16,565 nucleotides of DNA from Candidatus Woesearchaeota archaeon (GTDB taxonomy: Archaea; Nanobdellota; Nanobdellia; Woesearchaeales; GW2011-AR9): the NCBI GenBank assembly GCA_016188105.1, contig JACPIL010000068.1, positions 1 to 16,565 of the forward strand, written 5' to 3'. The notes below the pieces were generated by a model. The model was not told the DNA's origin. It ran no database searches and worked only from the letters and a program-made list of their open reading frames with translations. Made by a program: the position numbers and the translations under genes. This document shows positions 1 through 6,147 of the stretch, one piece after another. The first letter of the stretch is position 1. The number at the start of each line of letters is the position of its first letter.

Positions 1-1
1 A

Positions 2-37
2 GAAGAGATGATGAAGAAGTCTGGAGCGGATATTTGA
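2..37 (+). CDS. C-terminal tail of an upstream gene (partial)
   Basis: An open frame entering from the left edge reads EEMMKKSGADI and stops with TGA at 35-37. The charged, helix-like residues look like a genuine protein C-terminus, and the TATA box of the next gene follows ten bases later, as expected at a gene boundary. There are only eleven residues, so the product cannot be named and the reading frame itself is an inference. Confidence 0.35.
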   Translation, partial: EEMMKKSGADI

Positions 38-46
38 GACCAAAAA

Positions 47-54
47 CTTTATAA
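47..54 (+). promoter_or_regulatory. Archaeal TATA box for the 83-427 gene
   Basis: The sequence CTTTATAA has its first T 35 nt before the ATG at 83. That is about 5 nt more than for the leaderless genes in this window, so a short leader is expected. This leaves room for the AGGTGGG just before 83 or the GGAG at 88-91 to act as a ribosome-binding site. Confidence 0.55.
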
Positions 55-82
55 TTCTCCTCTTATATGAATTTTAGGTGGG

Positions 83-427
83 ATGTTTGGAGAAATAAAA
101 ATGTCAGAAAAATCATTAGAGTGCTTGGCTTTAAATGAAGAAGGAAAATTTATCGATATGGGTGGAAAAGTAGTTCATGCAAATATTGTTAAAGGCCCAT
201 TTAATTTGTCAGTTCAAGCAGATAGATTAGGATCAGGAACATTCGTTGATGCTCCAGCGACAAGGGTTATAGAAGCAGTACGAGCTTCTGCACCAGAAAA
301 TGCAAATGCTTATATTAGGGGTCTGGCCACCGAGCCGGTAGCAAATGCTAATTACGCTGTATACAATGCTTACTGTCAGGTTCCTATACTCTACTTAAGA
401 ATAGAATCTGAACCAAAAACACAGTAA
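83..427 (+). CDS. Small hypothetical protein
   Basis: I do not recognise this 114-residue protein. It has no signal peptide, no membrane segment and only two cysteines, and looks like a small soluble cytoplasmic protein with an Ala/Asn-rich middle (about residues 68-95). The start is uncertain. ATG 83 is preceded directly by AGGTGGG. ATG 101 (Met7, giving 108 aa) has GGAG nine nucleotides upstream, and its reading MSEKSLECLAL looks like a natural N-terminus. The gene stands alone: an upstream gene tail lies on the left, and a T-run (427-434) and a convergent gene lie on the right. That it is a real gene rests on the TATA box and the long clean frame. Confidence 0.65.
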   Translation: MFGEIKMSEKSLECLALNEEGKFIDMGGKVVHANIVKGPFNLSVQADRLGSGTFVDAPATRVIEAVRASAPENANAYIRGLATEPVANANYAVYNAYCQVPILYLRIESEPKTQ

Positions 428-447
428 TTTTTTTAACTATTTTCATA
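427..447 (+). terminator. T-rich terminator after the 83-427 gene
   Basis: A run of seven T followed by a second T-rich patch begins directly at the stop codon. Archaeal RNA polymerase terminates at such T-runs without a hairpin. It overlaps the 3' end of the convergent methylthiotransferase gene. Confidence 0.45.
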
Positions 448-1716
448 ACCTATAACCTTCCCTCGCAGATCAAAAGTCTCTGCTTTCACAATCCTTACCT
501 TAAGTTTATCTCCAATCTTGTAATCTCCTTCAACAATAATTTTCTTATAAGAGTCGTTCCTGCCGATCCATTGTCCTGACTCGCGACCATTTTCATCAAT
601 CAAGATTTCTCCTTCCCAGTCAACCCAGCGCTCATTCTGCAATTTAGAAACATTATGGAAGATGTCGGTTAATACTCTTGATCTATGTCTCACCACCTCG
701 TCAGGCAATTCCTGCAAATCAGCTGCCGGCGTGTCTGGACCTGGCCAAAAACCGGATATGCTAATGAAATCTGGAGTGGTTTTACGCACTACTTCTAAAG
801 TGCCCCAATAATGGTCGTCAGTTTCCGTTGGATAGCCGACCATGATCTCAGTTATAATATTAATCTCTGGGATTTCCCGTTTAAACAAATTAATAGTTTG
901 TAGATATTCTTCAACTGTATAGCGCTGGCGCATTGCCTTCAGAGTTTCATCATGTCCAGCTTGTAACGGCAAATGTAAGAATTTGAAAACCTTTGAGTGT
1001 TTGTAAGCCTCAACCAGTTTCGTTCCAATTTTTAGGATGTTATTAGGATTACCAATTCCAATTCTAATTTTAAAATCTCCTTCAATCTTAACTAAATGTT
1101 CCATCAAGGTTGGAAGATCAGTGCCAATATCAAACCCATAACCAAAAGTATCTTGCGAGGTCAACCAGATTTCTTTTACTCCTTCTTTTACAGCTTTTGC
1201 TGCTACTTCAACAATTTCGGCAACAGGATATGAATCTAAAGTTCCTTTGGCTTTTTTAGTCTTACAAAAGACACATGCTTCTAAACATCCTCTATTGATA
1301 GGAAGAATTTCTACGATTGGATTTTTTCTTACTTTTGGCAGATTCAGCGGCGGCATCTCATCATTGCTCAACAACTGCAAGACATTATCATGCAAGGCTT
1401 CTTCCACAACCTGCACTACATTATGAATCTGTTTTGTTCCGATCAAGGGATATCCACGCAATTTTGCCCGATCGGACTGGTGGATACAACCAGCAATAAT
1501 TGAAATTTTGTAAGGGTGTTCTTTTTTGAATTGTTCTAATTGAGAGAAAAAAGTATTTTCTGATGAATTTTTAACGATGCTGGTATTAAAGATAACCACA
1601 TCAGCATCTTCAATAGTTTCGACTAACTCAAATTTTGCCTGTTTTAACAATCCTGCCATCTGCTCAGAATCAGCCTGGTTTGCTGTATCAGCATTTTGGA
1701 CATGAAATGTAGTCAT
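433..1716 (-). CDS. Archaeal MiaB/MtaB-type tRNA methylthiotransferase homologue lacking two auxiliary-cluster cysteines
   Basis: A 427-residue radical-SAM protein of the methylthiotransferase family. In archaea this family (e-MtaB/CDKAL1 type) makes ms2t6A at tRNA position 37. The order is the family's: an N-terminal UPF0004 domain (about 1-110), a radical-SAM core with C144-x3-C148-x2-C151 in GCLEACVFCKTKKAKG, and a C-terminal TRAM domain (about 367-427) for tRNA binding. The oddity is in the UPF0004 domain, which normally has three cysteines holding an auxiliary 4Fe-4S cluster. Aligned on the NQADSE motif, the first is Asp10. The second is Ser46 (in NTSIVKN, where the family has NTC). Only the third, Cys77 (AGCIHQ), remains. 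The frame is intact and a stop lies shortly upstream, so no lost start explains this. The fold and tRNA binding look secure; catalysis is in doubt. A TATA-like CTTTTTAAAATA (1735-1746) precedes the gene. Confidence 0.9.
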   Translation of the reverse strand: MTTFHVQNADTANQADSEQMAGLLKQAKFELVETIEDADVVIFNTSIVKNSSENTFFSQLEQFKKEHPYKISIIAGCIHQSDRAKLRGYPLIGTKQIHNVVQVVEEALHDNVLQLLSNDEMPPLNLPKVRKNPIVEILPINRGCLEACVFCKTKKAKGTLDSYPVAEIVEVAAKAVKEGVKEIWLTSQDTFGYGFDIGTDLPTLMEHLVKIEGDFKIRIGIGNPNNILKIGTKLVEAYKHSKVFKFLHLPLQAGHDETLKAMRQRYTVEEYLQTINLFKREIPEINIITEIMVGYPTETDDHYWGTLEVVRKTTPDFISISGFWPGPDTPAADLQELPDEVVRHRSRVLTDIFHNVSKLQNERWVDWEGEILIDENGRESGQWIGRNDSYKKIIVEGDYKIGDKLKVRIVKAETFDLRGKVIGYENS

Positions 1717-1734
1717 ATCACGTTTTTAGCTCAG

Positions 1735-1746
1735 TATTTTAAAAAG
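1735..1746 (-). promoter_or_regulatory. TATA box of the methylthiotransferase gene
   Basis: Read on the minus strand this is CTTTTTAAAATA, with its first T 29 nt before the start codon. That fits a leaderless mRNA, and no Shine-Dalgarno sequence is present. Confidence 0.6.
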
Positions 1747-1766
1747 ATTATGCACTAAGAAATATT

Positions 1767-2219
1767 TTATTCGTCTAATCTATCTTCAAGCTTATGATCA
1801 GCCTTAGAGGCCTTTTTAGCAACTTCACTGTCACGGATATACATAACATCACCTGCTGCTGTCCTTACTCCGTACATTGGCACTCTACGTCCACCCTGCT
1901 GAATTATGTACGCATCATTAACCCCGTCTTCGTTAAAATCTACCTCTTGCGGAATGATGCTTTTTGGCTCGTTATCGCGATTGTAATTGATGAGATATAA
2001 TGATCCTGTAAGAGTAAGTGCCGTAGCTGTCGCAACTGCAATAAGTGCATGCTTAAGGTATTGCTGACGCAGCAAGCCATGAATATAATTATCAATTTTA
2101 TCCCAGCTATCCAAAACTTCGCGATGTTCCTTCTCTTTTTTTTCTAAAACAAGTTGGTGTACTGGCTTTAATTTACAGCCGGGCTTACTTTCCACTAGTC
2201 GTAATTCTGGTGCACCCAT
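1767..2219 (-). CDS. Single-pass membrane protein with an EF-hand-like calcium loop
   Basis: A 150-residue protein I cannot assign to a named family. A charged N-terminal half (about 1-55) is followed by one hydrophobic segment (about 57-77) and a hydrophilic C-terminal half. Just after the membrane segment is DFNEDGVNDAYI (94-105). It matches the D-x-[DN]-x-D-G-x-x-D calcium loop found in dockerin, thrombospondin type-3 and FG-GAP-type repeats. The ATG lies 1 nt after the ftsY stop, so it is the last gene of the ftsY operon and probably translationally coupled. By inference the loop-bearing half faces outside, because calcium loops of this type are usually extracellular, but flanking charges do not settle the topology. 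Confidence 0.7.
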   Translation of the reverse strand: MGAPELRLVESKPGCKLKPVHQLVLEKKEKEHREVLDSWDKIDNYIHGLLRQQYLKHALIAVATATALTLTGSLYLINYNRDNEPKSIIPQEVDFNEDGVNDAYIIQQGGRRVPMYGVRTAAGDVMYIRDSEVAKKASKADHKLEDRLDE

Positions 2220-2220
2220 T

Positions 2221-3519
2221 TCAAAACCCCAGCCTTTTCAATATCACTTCGGCATCAAATTCTTCTAAATCCTCATACCTTTGTCCCATCCCTAAAAATA
2301 AAATAGGTTTCTTGATAGTATAAGAAATCGACAATGCCGCTCCGCCTTTCTCATCCACGTCAGCTTTGGTCAAGATCGCTCCATCCATCTCAATCAGATC
2401 ATTAAATTGCTTAGCCTGTTCGATACAATCATTTCCAGTGATGCTTTCACCGACAAAAATTTTCAAATCAGGTTTTGCCACTCTCAAGATCTTTTCCAAC
2501 TCCTGCATCAAATTAGTGTTAGAATGTAATCTTCCCGCCGTATCCAGCAACACTACTTTTATTCGATTTTTTTCTGCATATTTAATTGCATCAAAAGCCA
2601 CTGCCGCTGCATCTGCGCCGTAATCATGCTTGATTATTTTCACCCCAAGCTTGTCAGCATGCTCTTCTAATTGCTGAATAGCTGCCGCTCTAAAAGTATC
2701 GCAAGCTGCCAAGACTACTGACAATTTATGTTTCTGAAAATAATGCGCCAGTTTGGCGATAGAAGTTGTTTTACCAGTTCCATTGATACCAAAAAAGGCA
2801 ATAACTAAAGGCTTATCCTTCTTCTCGGCCAATTCAAGTAAGTCAACTTTATCAAATGATAAGATTTCAGTCAAAGTCTGTTTTAATGTTTCCTCAATCT
2901 TCCTTGGAACATCTCTTGGCAACGGTTTATCGACTAATTCTTTTTTGAGATCCTCTTTGATCTTCTCGATCACTTCCACAGAAACATTATTCTCTAAAAA
3001 TGCCAGTTCCAAATCCCAGAACAGCTCTTCAAATTTCTCAGCAGAAATCTTTTTGGTGGTTAAAGAAGTTTTAACCTTACCGAAGAAAGATTGCCGTTCT
3101 TCAGGTTCTTCAATCTTTTCTTCTTTGATCTCTTCAATAACTTCTTCCTTTGCTTCCTTTTCTTCAACTTCCTCTTCTTCTTTTTTCCCAAATATCTTTT
3201 TAAAAAATGATCTCTCTTCTTTAGGCTCTTCTGCAGCTTTTTTTGTTATAACTTCTTCTGCTTTCTCTTTCGGAGTTTCTTTCTTTTCTTCCCTAACTTC
3301 CGGTGCTGGTTTTACTTTTTTCTTTTGTTCTTTTTTACTGCTTTTTTTTGCAGCAGGCTTTTCTTTTTTAGTTTCTTTAATCTCCTTCTTTTTATCCTCA
3401 ACTTTAGTCCTCTTGACCTCAACAGATTTTTCAATAACTTTCTCTACTACCGCTTCTTCTGTCTTCTTAGAGAAAACCGATACTGCCTGCTTTAACTTTT
3501 CTTTGAGTTTGCCAAACAT
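2221..3519 (-). CDS. ftsY: Signal recognition particle receptor FtsY
   Basis: A 432-residue SRP GTPase that docks SRP54-ribosome complexes at the membrane. The C-terminal NG domain (about 150-432) is complete: the helical N domain, G1 P-loop GINGTGKTT (244-252), the insertion-box motif DTFRAAA (274-280), G3 DTAGR (326-330), and G4 TKAD followed by VDEKGGA (384-394). The first ~145 residues are an acidic/basic, very Lys/Glu-rich A domain, long for an archaeal FtsY. It contains three similar Phe-Lys patches: MFGKLKEKLK at the N-terminus, SFFKKIFGKK near 104-113 and SFFGKVKTSLT at 144-154. The last sits where the membrane-targeting helix of FtsY lies. The gene follows prefoldin alpha with 1 nt between stop and start, and is followed at 1 nt by the EF-hand-like membrane protein. 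Confidence 0.97.
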   Translation of the reverse strand: MFGKLKEKLKQAVSVFSKKTEEAVVEKVIEKSVEVKRTKVEDKKKEIKETKKEKPAAKKSSKKEQKKKVKPAPEVREEKKETPKEKAEEVITKKAAEEPKEERSFFKKIFGKKEEEEVEEKEAKEEVIEEIKEEKIEEPEERQSFFGKVKTSLTTKKISAEKFEELFWDLELAFLENNVSVEVIEKIKEDLKKELVDKPLPRDVPRKIEETLKQTLTEILSFDKVDLLELAEKKDKPLVIAFFGINGTGKTTSIAKLAHYFQKHKLSVVLAACDTFRAAAIQQLEEHADKLGVKIIKHDYGADAAAVAFDAIKYAEKNRIKVVLLDTAGRLHSNTNLMQELEKILRVAKPDLKIFVGESITGNDCIEQAKQFNDLIEMDGAILTKADVDEKGGAALSISYTIKKPILFLGMGQRYEDLEEFDAEVILKRLGF

Positions 3520-3520
3520 C

Positions 3521-3928
3521 TTAGTTTACTACCTCGCCAGATTCTTGGTATAATTTGTGCCCATGCCTATATAATTCCTGAAGAACAGTCTCTGCTTCCA
3601 CAATATTTTCTGTGATCTTCTCTTTCTGCTCTTCAAGTAAAGTAATCACTTCAGGAATGGTTTTTTCTGTGCTGACATCAGCGCCAACATTCACCACTAG
3701 CTTTTGATTATCTTTTAATTCGGCCTTCAGAAAGATGCCATTAGCAACTGGCGCAAGCAGCTCTGTATTGAGATCTATCTTTTGCAACTCTGTAAGCGCT
3801 TCTATAGAAGTATCAAGCTCTTTTTGTTGCATCTGAAGCTTTTCCATATATTCAGTGATCTGTTCTACTTGCTGCTGCAACATTTGTAGTTGCATGTACT
3901 TGTCTTCATTTCTCTTCTCATCTGCCAT
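3521..3928 (-). CDS. pfdA: Prefoldin alpha subunit
   Basis: A 135-residue protein, close to the usual ~140 for prefoldin alpha. An N-terminal coiled coil rich in Gln/Leu/Met (about 8-50) leads to a central beta segment containing ELLAPVANGIFLKAEL (56-71), the family hallmark with its V-x-NG-x-F/Y-x-K/x-A pattern. A C-terminal coiled coil (about 90-130) follows. Prefoldin is an alpha2-beta4 jellyfish-shaped cytoplasmic complex that holds unfolded proteins for the thermosome. The gene is second in a minus-strand operon: 2 nt separate it from the 66-aa gene upstream and 1 nt from ftsY downstream. A pfdA-ftsY pair is a conserved archaeal arrangement. Confidence 0.95.
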   Translation of the reverse strand: MADEKRNEDKYMQLQMLQQQVEQITEYMEKLQMQQKELDTSIEALTELQKIDLNTELLAPVANGIFLKAELKDNQKLVVNVGADVSTEKTIPEVITLLEEQKEKITENIVEAETVLQELYRHGHKLYQESGEVVN

Positions 3929-3930
3929 GG

Positions 3931-4131
3931 TTACAACTTATGTTTTAACTGCTCTAAGAACCCTTTGTATAATTTCAGACTTTTCAAAAATGGAAGATCC
4001 GGATCATCGGATTTGCCGAGAAATGGAGCATTGCTGATCAAAAATCCTTGATCATCCTTCTTGACATGATGGAGCTCTTTCTCTACCAGAATCTTCAAGA
4101 CTGATTTTTCTTCCTTGGTTAAGCTCATCAT
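3931..4131 (-). CDS. 66-aa hypothetical protein, first gene of the pfdA-ftsY operon
   Basis: A small charged protein beginning MMSLTKEEKSVLKILVEKEL, with an N-terminal amphipathic helix and a second helical stretch at the C-terminus (FLKSLKLYKGFLEQLKHKL). It has no cysteines and no membrane segment. In many archaea the gene before prefoldin alpha encodes ribosomal protein LX (L18a/eL20). This protein lacks the features I associate with LX and I do not call it that. The start could be either of two adjacent ATG codons (4131 or 4128). The TATA box 30 nt upstream supports 4131 as a leaderless start. The gene is 2 nt from pfdA and must share its transcript. Confidence 0.75.
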   Translation of the reverse strand: MMSLTKEEKSVLKILVEKELHHVKKDDQGFLISNAPFLGKSDDPDLPFLKSLKLYKGFLEQLKHKL

Positions 4132-4152
4132 AGGGGGATAAAGTGAGCTTGG

Positions 4153-4163
4153 TTTTATAAAGG
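4153..4163 (-). promoter_or_regulatory. TATA box of the 4131-1767 operon
   Basis: On the minus strand this reads CCTTTATAAAA, a near-ideal archaeal box. Its first T is 30 nt before the start codon at 4131. No Shine-Dalgarno sequence intervenes, so a leaderless mRNA covering the 66-aa protein, prefoldin alpha, FtsY and the membrane protein is expected. Confidence 0.75.
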
Positions 4164-4197
4164 TTTTTGTTGGGTTTTGTTAAGAAATATGGTCTGG

Positions 4198-4229
4198 AGC
4201 ATGATAATTCTTTTATAAGAAATCATGCT
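4198..4229. promoter_or_regulatory. Interrupted palindrome covering the lipoprotein TATA box
   Basis: AGCATGAT (4198-4205) is exactly complementary to ATCATGCT (4222-4229). Inside it TTCTT (4208-4212) pairs with AAGAA (4217-4221) around a TTAT loop. Together this makes 13 pairs with a 2-nt bulge (4206-4207). The dyad encloses the TATA box CTTTTATAAG (4210-4219) and ends about 12 nt before the expected transcription start, so it would act as DNA and not as part of the mRNA. An operator is the natural reading, but this is inference. Confidence 0.5.
4210..4219 (+). promoter_or_regulatory. TATA box of the 4259 lipoprotein gene
   Basis: The sequence CTTTTATAAG predicts transcription start near 4240 and a leader of roughly 18 nt, long enough to include the GGAGGT ribosome-binding site. 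Most genes here lack such a leader. It lies wholly within the palindrome at 4198-4229. Confidence 0.65.
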
Positions 4230-4245
4230 AAACCAATCTCCTATC

Positions 4246-4251
4246 GGAGGT
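4246..4251 (+). promoter_or_regulatory. Strong Shine-Dalgarno site GGAGGT
   Basis: GGAGGT lies 7 nt before ATG 4259 and fixes that start. It is one of very few clear Shine-Dalgarno sequences in a window where first genes are otherwise leaderless, so this gene is probably initiated differently and perhaps more strongly. Confidence 0.8.
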
Positions 4252-4258
4252 ACTTAAA

Positions 4259-4798
4259 ATGAAGAATAAATTATATGCTTTGGGATTGACTGCATTAATG
4301 GGGTTGTATGGTTGTGGAAAAGAGGAAGTTGCAAAAACAGAATTTTCCCATAAATTCCCCTACTCTCCTCATACTGAAAATTCTACTGAGACTCCTAAAA
4401 CGTCTGATACTTTACCAACAACTAACCGCAACGTGCAAAATCACCTACAGGGTTTAGAAGGCACTTATAGGGGCGTTATAGATGGAATGGCTGCTGAATA
4501 CACGGTAGAAGCCGATAATTGTTATCTTACCTTACAGGGGCCAAAAAGAGTTTTTGGGATTTATGACCAAGATTGTGATAATGCAGCAGAGTTTGTACGT
4601 ACGCCTAATACTAATTATGCTGGGATTGGAAAAGGGCTTGTCGGCGTATTTAACGAATACTCCAGAGAAAATTTACGTGTGGCAGGTATGGAGAGAAGAT
4701 TTGATGGTTTGCTCAGGGACGGCTGGGATCTAGTCAAGCCAGAAAATAAGGTTGAAAGAGATTATCAGAAAGAATTAGATGACCTATTACAACCTTAA
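4259..4798 (+). CDS. Hypothetical lipoprotein
   Basis: A 179-residue exported protein of unknown function. The N-terminus MKNKLYALGLTALMGLYGCG is a typical lipoprotein signal peptide with a lipobox-like LYGC ending at Cys19. A Ser/Thr/Pro-rich linker (about 27-60) follows, as in surface-anchored proteins. The globular part (about 62-179) starts at LEGTYRGVIDGMAAEYTV and has cysteines at the NNCY-like DNCYLTL and DQDCDN positions, which could form a disulfide outside the cell. The C-terminus is charged and helical. The gene is monocistronic, with its own promoter and Shine-Dalgarno site upstream and a T-rich terminator downstream. Confidence 0.75.
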   Translation: MKNKLYALGLTALMGLYGCGKEEVAKTEFSHKFPYSPHTENSTETPKTSDTLPTTNRNVQNHLQGLEGTYRGVIDGMAAEYTVEADNCYLTLQGPKRVFGIYDQDCDNAAEFVRTPNTNYAGIGKGLVGVFNEYSRENLRVAGMERRFDGLLRDGWDLVKPENKVERDYQKELDDLLQP

Positions 4799-4820
4799 AT
4801 TTTTCTTTTACTTTATTTAA
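4799..4820 (+). terminator. T-rich terminator after the lipoprotein gene
   Basis: TTTTTCTTTTACTTTATTT-type sequence starts directly after the stop codon, which suits hairpin-free archaeal termination. It lies between convergent genes. Confidence 0.5.
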
Positions 4821-4861
4821 TCCCTAACATCTTCTTAACCTGCTCAAGCGTACCTTTCTAA

Positions 4862-6028
4862 CTACCCTTCATAAAAACTCATTTCCTGGGTCTTTTCATC
4901 AACAAAGACATGCGCTTCCGGATGTTCTGCTAGATACTTTTTCCGCTTCTCTTCCGGCATATCATGCAATGTTCCCTTGCCGCTTAATCCTACTTGTGGA
5001 GTTTTCAATCTGTAATCTTCAGAAGTGAATTCTTTTCCTGTCAGTAAAAACTCATCATACAACTGGTGGAACTTAGGGAAATCGATCCAGGTTTTCCAGA
5101 CGCCATCAACCTTGTATTTCTTTTTCGCAAACATCACTACTCTGGAAGCGATGTGTTCTGATACAATCTCATACTCCGGCAAATGTTGCACCAATTCTTT
5201 TGAAAAGACTACCACTTCCTCATGCAGCGGCATATTTTCCTTACTCAATCTTTCCTGTGATGGCCCGACATGCATGTAAGCCTTCACTTCAATAAAATCA
5301 GGACTGCCTCGTGTAATTAAATCAGCATACTCATCTAATGCAGTCATGTTGATATGCTTGATCATGGTCAGTCTGATACAGGTGCGCTGCTTCTTCTGCG
5401 CTAAATAATCTAAGCTTAACAACATCCTTTCCCAGAAATCAGGGAACAAAGGCCGGTCTACTTCTTTGAGCATTTCTTTAGTAGGCGCATCGACGCTGCA
5501 ATATAATTGGGTGATCGGTTTCAGATTCTTGATCTGTTCCGGATACTGCGAATTAGTAACTAAGAAAGTAGAAACATTATCTTTATGGAAGCCGTCGATC
5601 AATTCATTCATCCTTGGATAGGTAATCGGCTCTCCGGTCAATGATAGTGCTACATGCCTGATCTGGTTGGATTTTTCATAGGCGGTTTTATTGGCTACCG
5701 GAGATCCTTTAAACCCGATAAGTAATTTTTGATGCGCTTTCTTACTCTCTTCAAGAATCATATTTGGATCATCCACGCCCCATTTCCATTCCTTTGAAAC
5801 AGGAGCTTTATACCCCCGCCAGCAGAAAGTGCAGCGGTTGGCACAGCTGATGCTAGTTGTCATCTGCATGCATTGGTTGCTCATGATACCATAGAATTTC
5901 AACTTGTAACAGCCACCTTCTCCATTGATCATGTTCTTGGTCCAGCCGCAGGTCTTGACCGCGCTGTGGCTGCCGACAATGCGGTATTGCTGCTTTTCAA
6001 GTTCTGCTTTAGCTTCGGGAGTTAGCAT
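4862..6028 (-). CDS. taw1: 4-demethylwyosine synthase (TYW1/Taw1), radical SAM
   Basis: This 388-residue enzyme condenses N1-methylguanosine-37 of tRNA-Phe with pyruvate carbons to make the tricyclic 4-demethylwyosine, the second step of wyosine synthesis. Two cluster sites are visible. The radical-SAM motif is C62-x3-C66-x2-C69, read as CANRCTFCWRG, which is diagnostic of TYW1. The second cluster's three cysteines are C27, C40 and C53 (KTCGW, GGCYK, NQCMQ), with the spacing known for archaeal TYW1. LTGEPITYP (about 130-138) is the SAM-binding glycine region. The C-terminal ~90 residues form the wyosine-family tail and make it somewhat longer than typical archaeal members. The eukaryotic flavodoxin domain is absent, as expected in archaea. 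It has its own promoter and diverges from the zinc-ribbon gene. Confidence 0.97.
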   Translation of the reverse strand: MLTPEAKAELEKQQYRIVGSHSAVKTCGWTKNMINGEGGCYKLKFYGIMSNQCMQMTTSISCANRCTFCWRGYKAPVSKEWKWGVDDPNMILEESKKAHQKLLIGFKGSPVANKTAYEKSNQIRHVALSLTGEPITYPRMNELIDGFHKDNVSTFLVTNSQYPEQIKNLKPITQLYCSVDAPTKEMLKEVDRPLFPDFWERMLLSLDYLAQKKQRTCIRLTMIKHINMTALDEYADLITRGSPDFIEVKAYMHVGPSQERLSKENMPLHEEVVVFSKELVQHLPEYEIVSEHIASRVVMFAKKKYKVDGVWKTWIDFPKFHQLYDEFLLTGKEFTSEDYRLKTPQVGLSGKGTLHDMPEEKRKKYLAEHPEAHVFVDEKTQEMSFYEG

Positions 6029-6051
6029 AAGAAGTATATTTTAGATTACTA

Positions 6052-6061
6052 CTTAAAAATG
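6052..6061 (-). promoter_or_regulatory. TATA-like box of taw1
   Basis: The minus strand reads CATTTTTAAG, with its T-run about 30 nt before the start codon at 6028. No Shine-Dalgarno sequence follows, which fits a leaderless mRNA. Confidence 0.5.
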
Positions 6062-6112
6062 TTTTTGTGAATTTAACGAACAAAAACGTCTAAAAATTCC
6101 AGAGAATTTTTA
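6061..6112. repeat. Two adjacent inverted repeats between divergent taw1 and the zinc-ribbon gene
   Basis: GTTTTTGT (6061-6068) pairs with ACAAAAAC (6080-6087) across an 11-nt spacer. TAAAAATTC (6091-6099) pairs with GAATTTTTA (6104-6112) across a 4-nt spacer. Both are perfect, and they fill most of the 119-bp divergent gap between the two TATA boxes. They cannot be terminators, because both flanking genes are transcribed outward. Either operators or chance in AT-rich DNA could explain them. Confidence 0.45.
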
Positions 6113-6117
6113 TGAAT

Positions 6118-6130
6118 CTTTTTAAATAAT
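6118..6130 (+). promoter_or_regulatory. TATA box of the zinc-ribbon gene
   Basis: CTTTTTAAATAAT has its first T 29 nt before ATG 6148, so the mRNA should be leaderless. This selects the 6148 start. Confidence 0.65.
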
Positions 6131-6147
6131 AATGATCTCTCCATCTC

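Noticed and set aside
2753..3553. Long plus-strand open frame (266 aa) opposite ftsY, rich in Ser and Phe
   Set aside because: It is the antisense image of the Lys/Glu-rich FtsY linker. It has no promoter and no recognisable domain, and FtsY on the other strand is certain.
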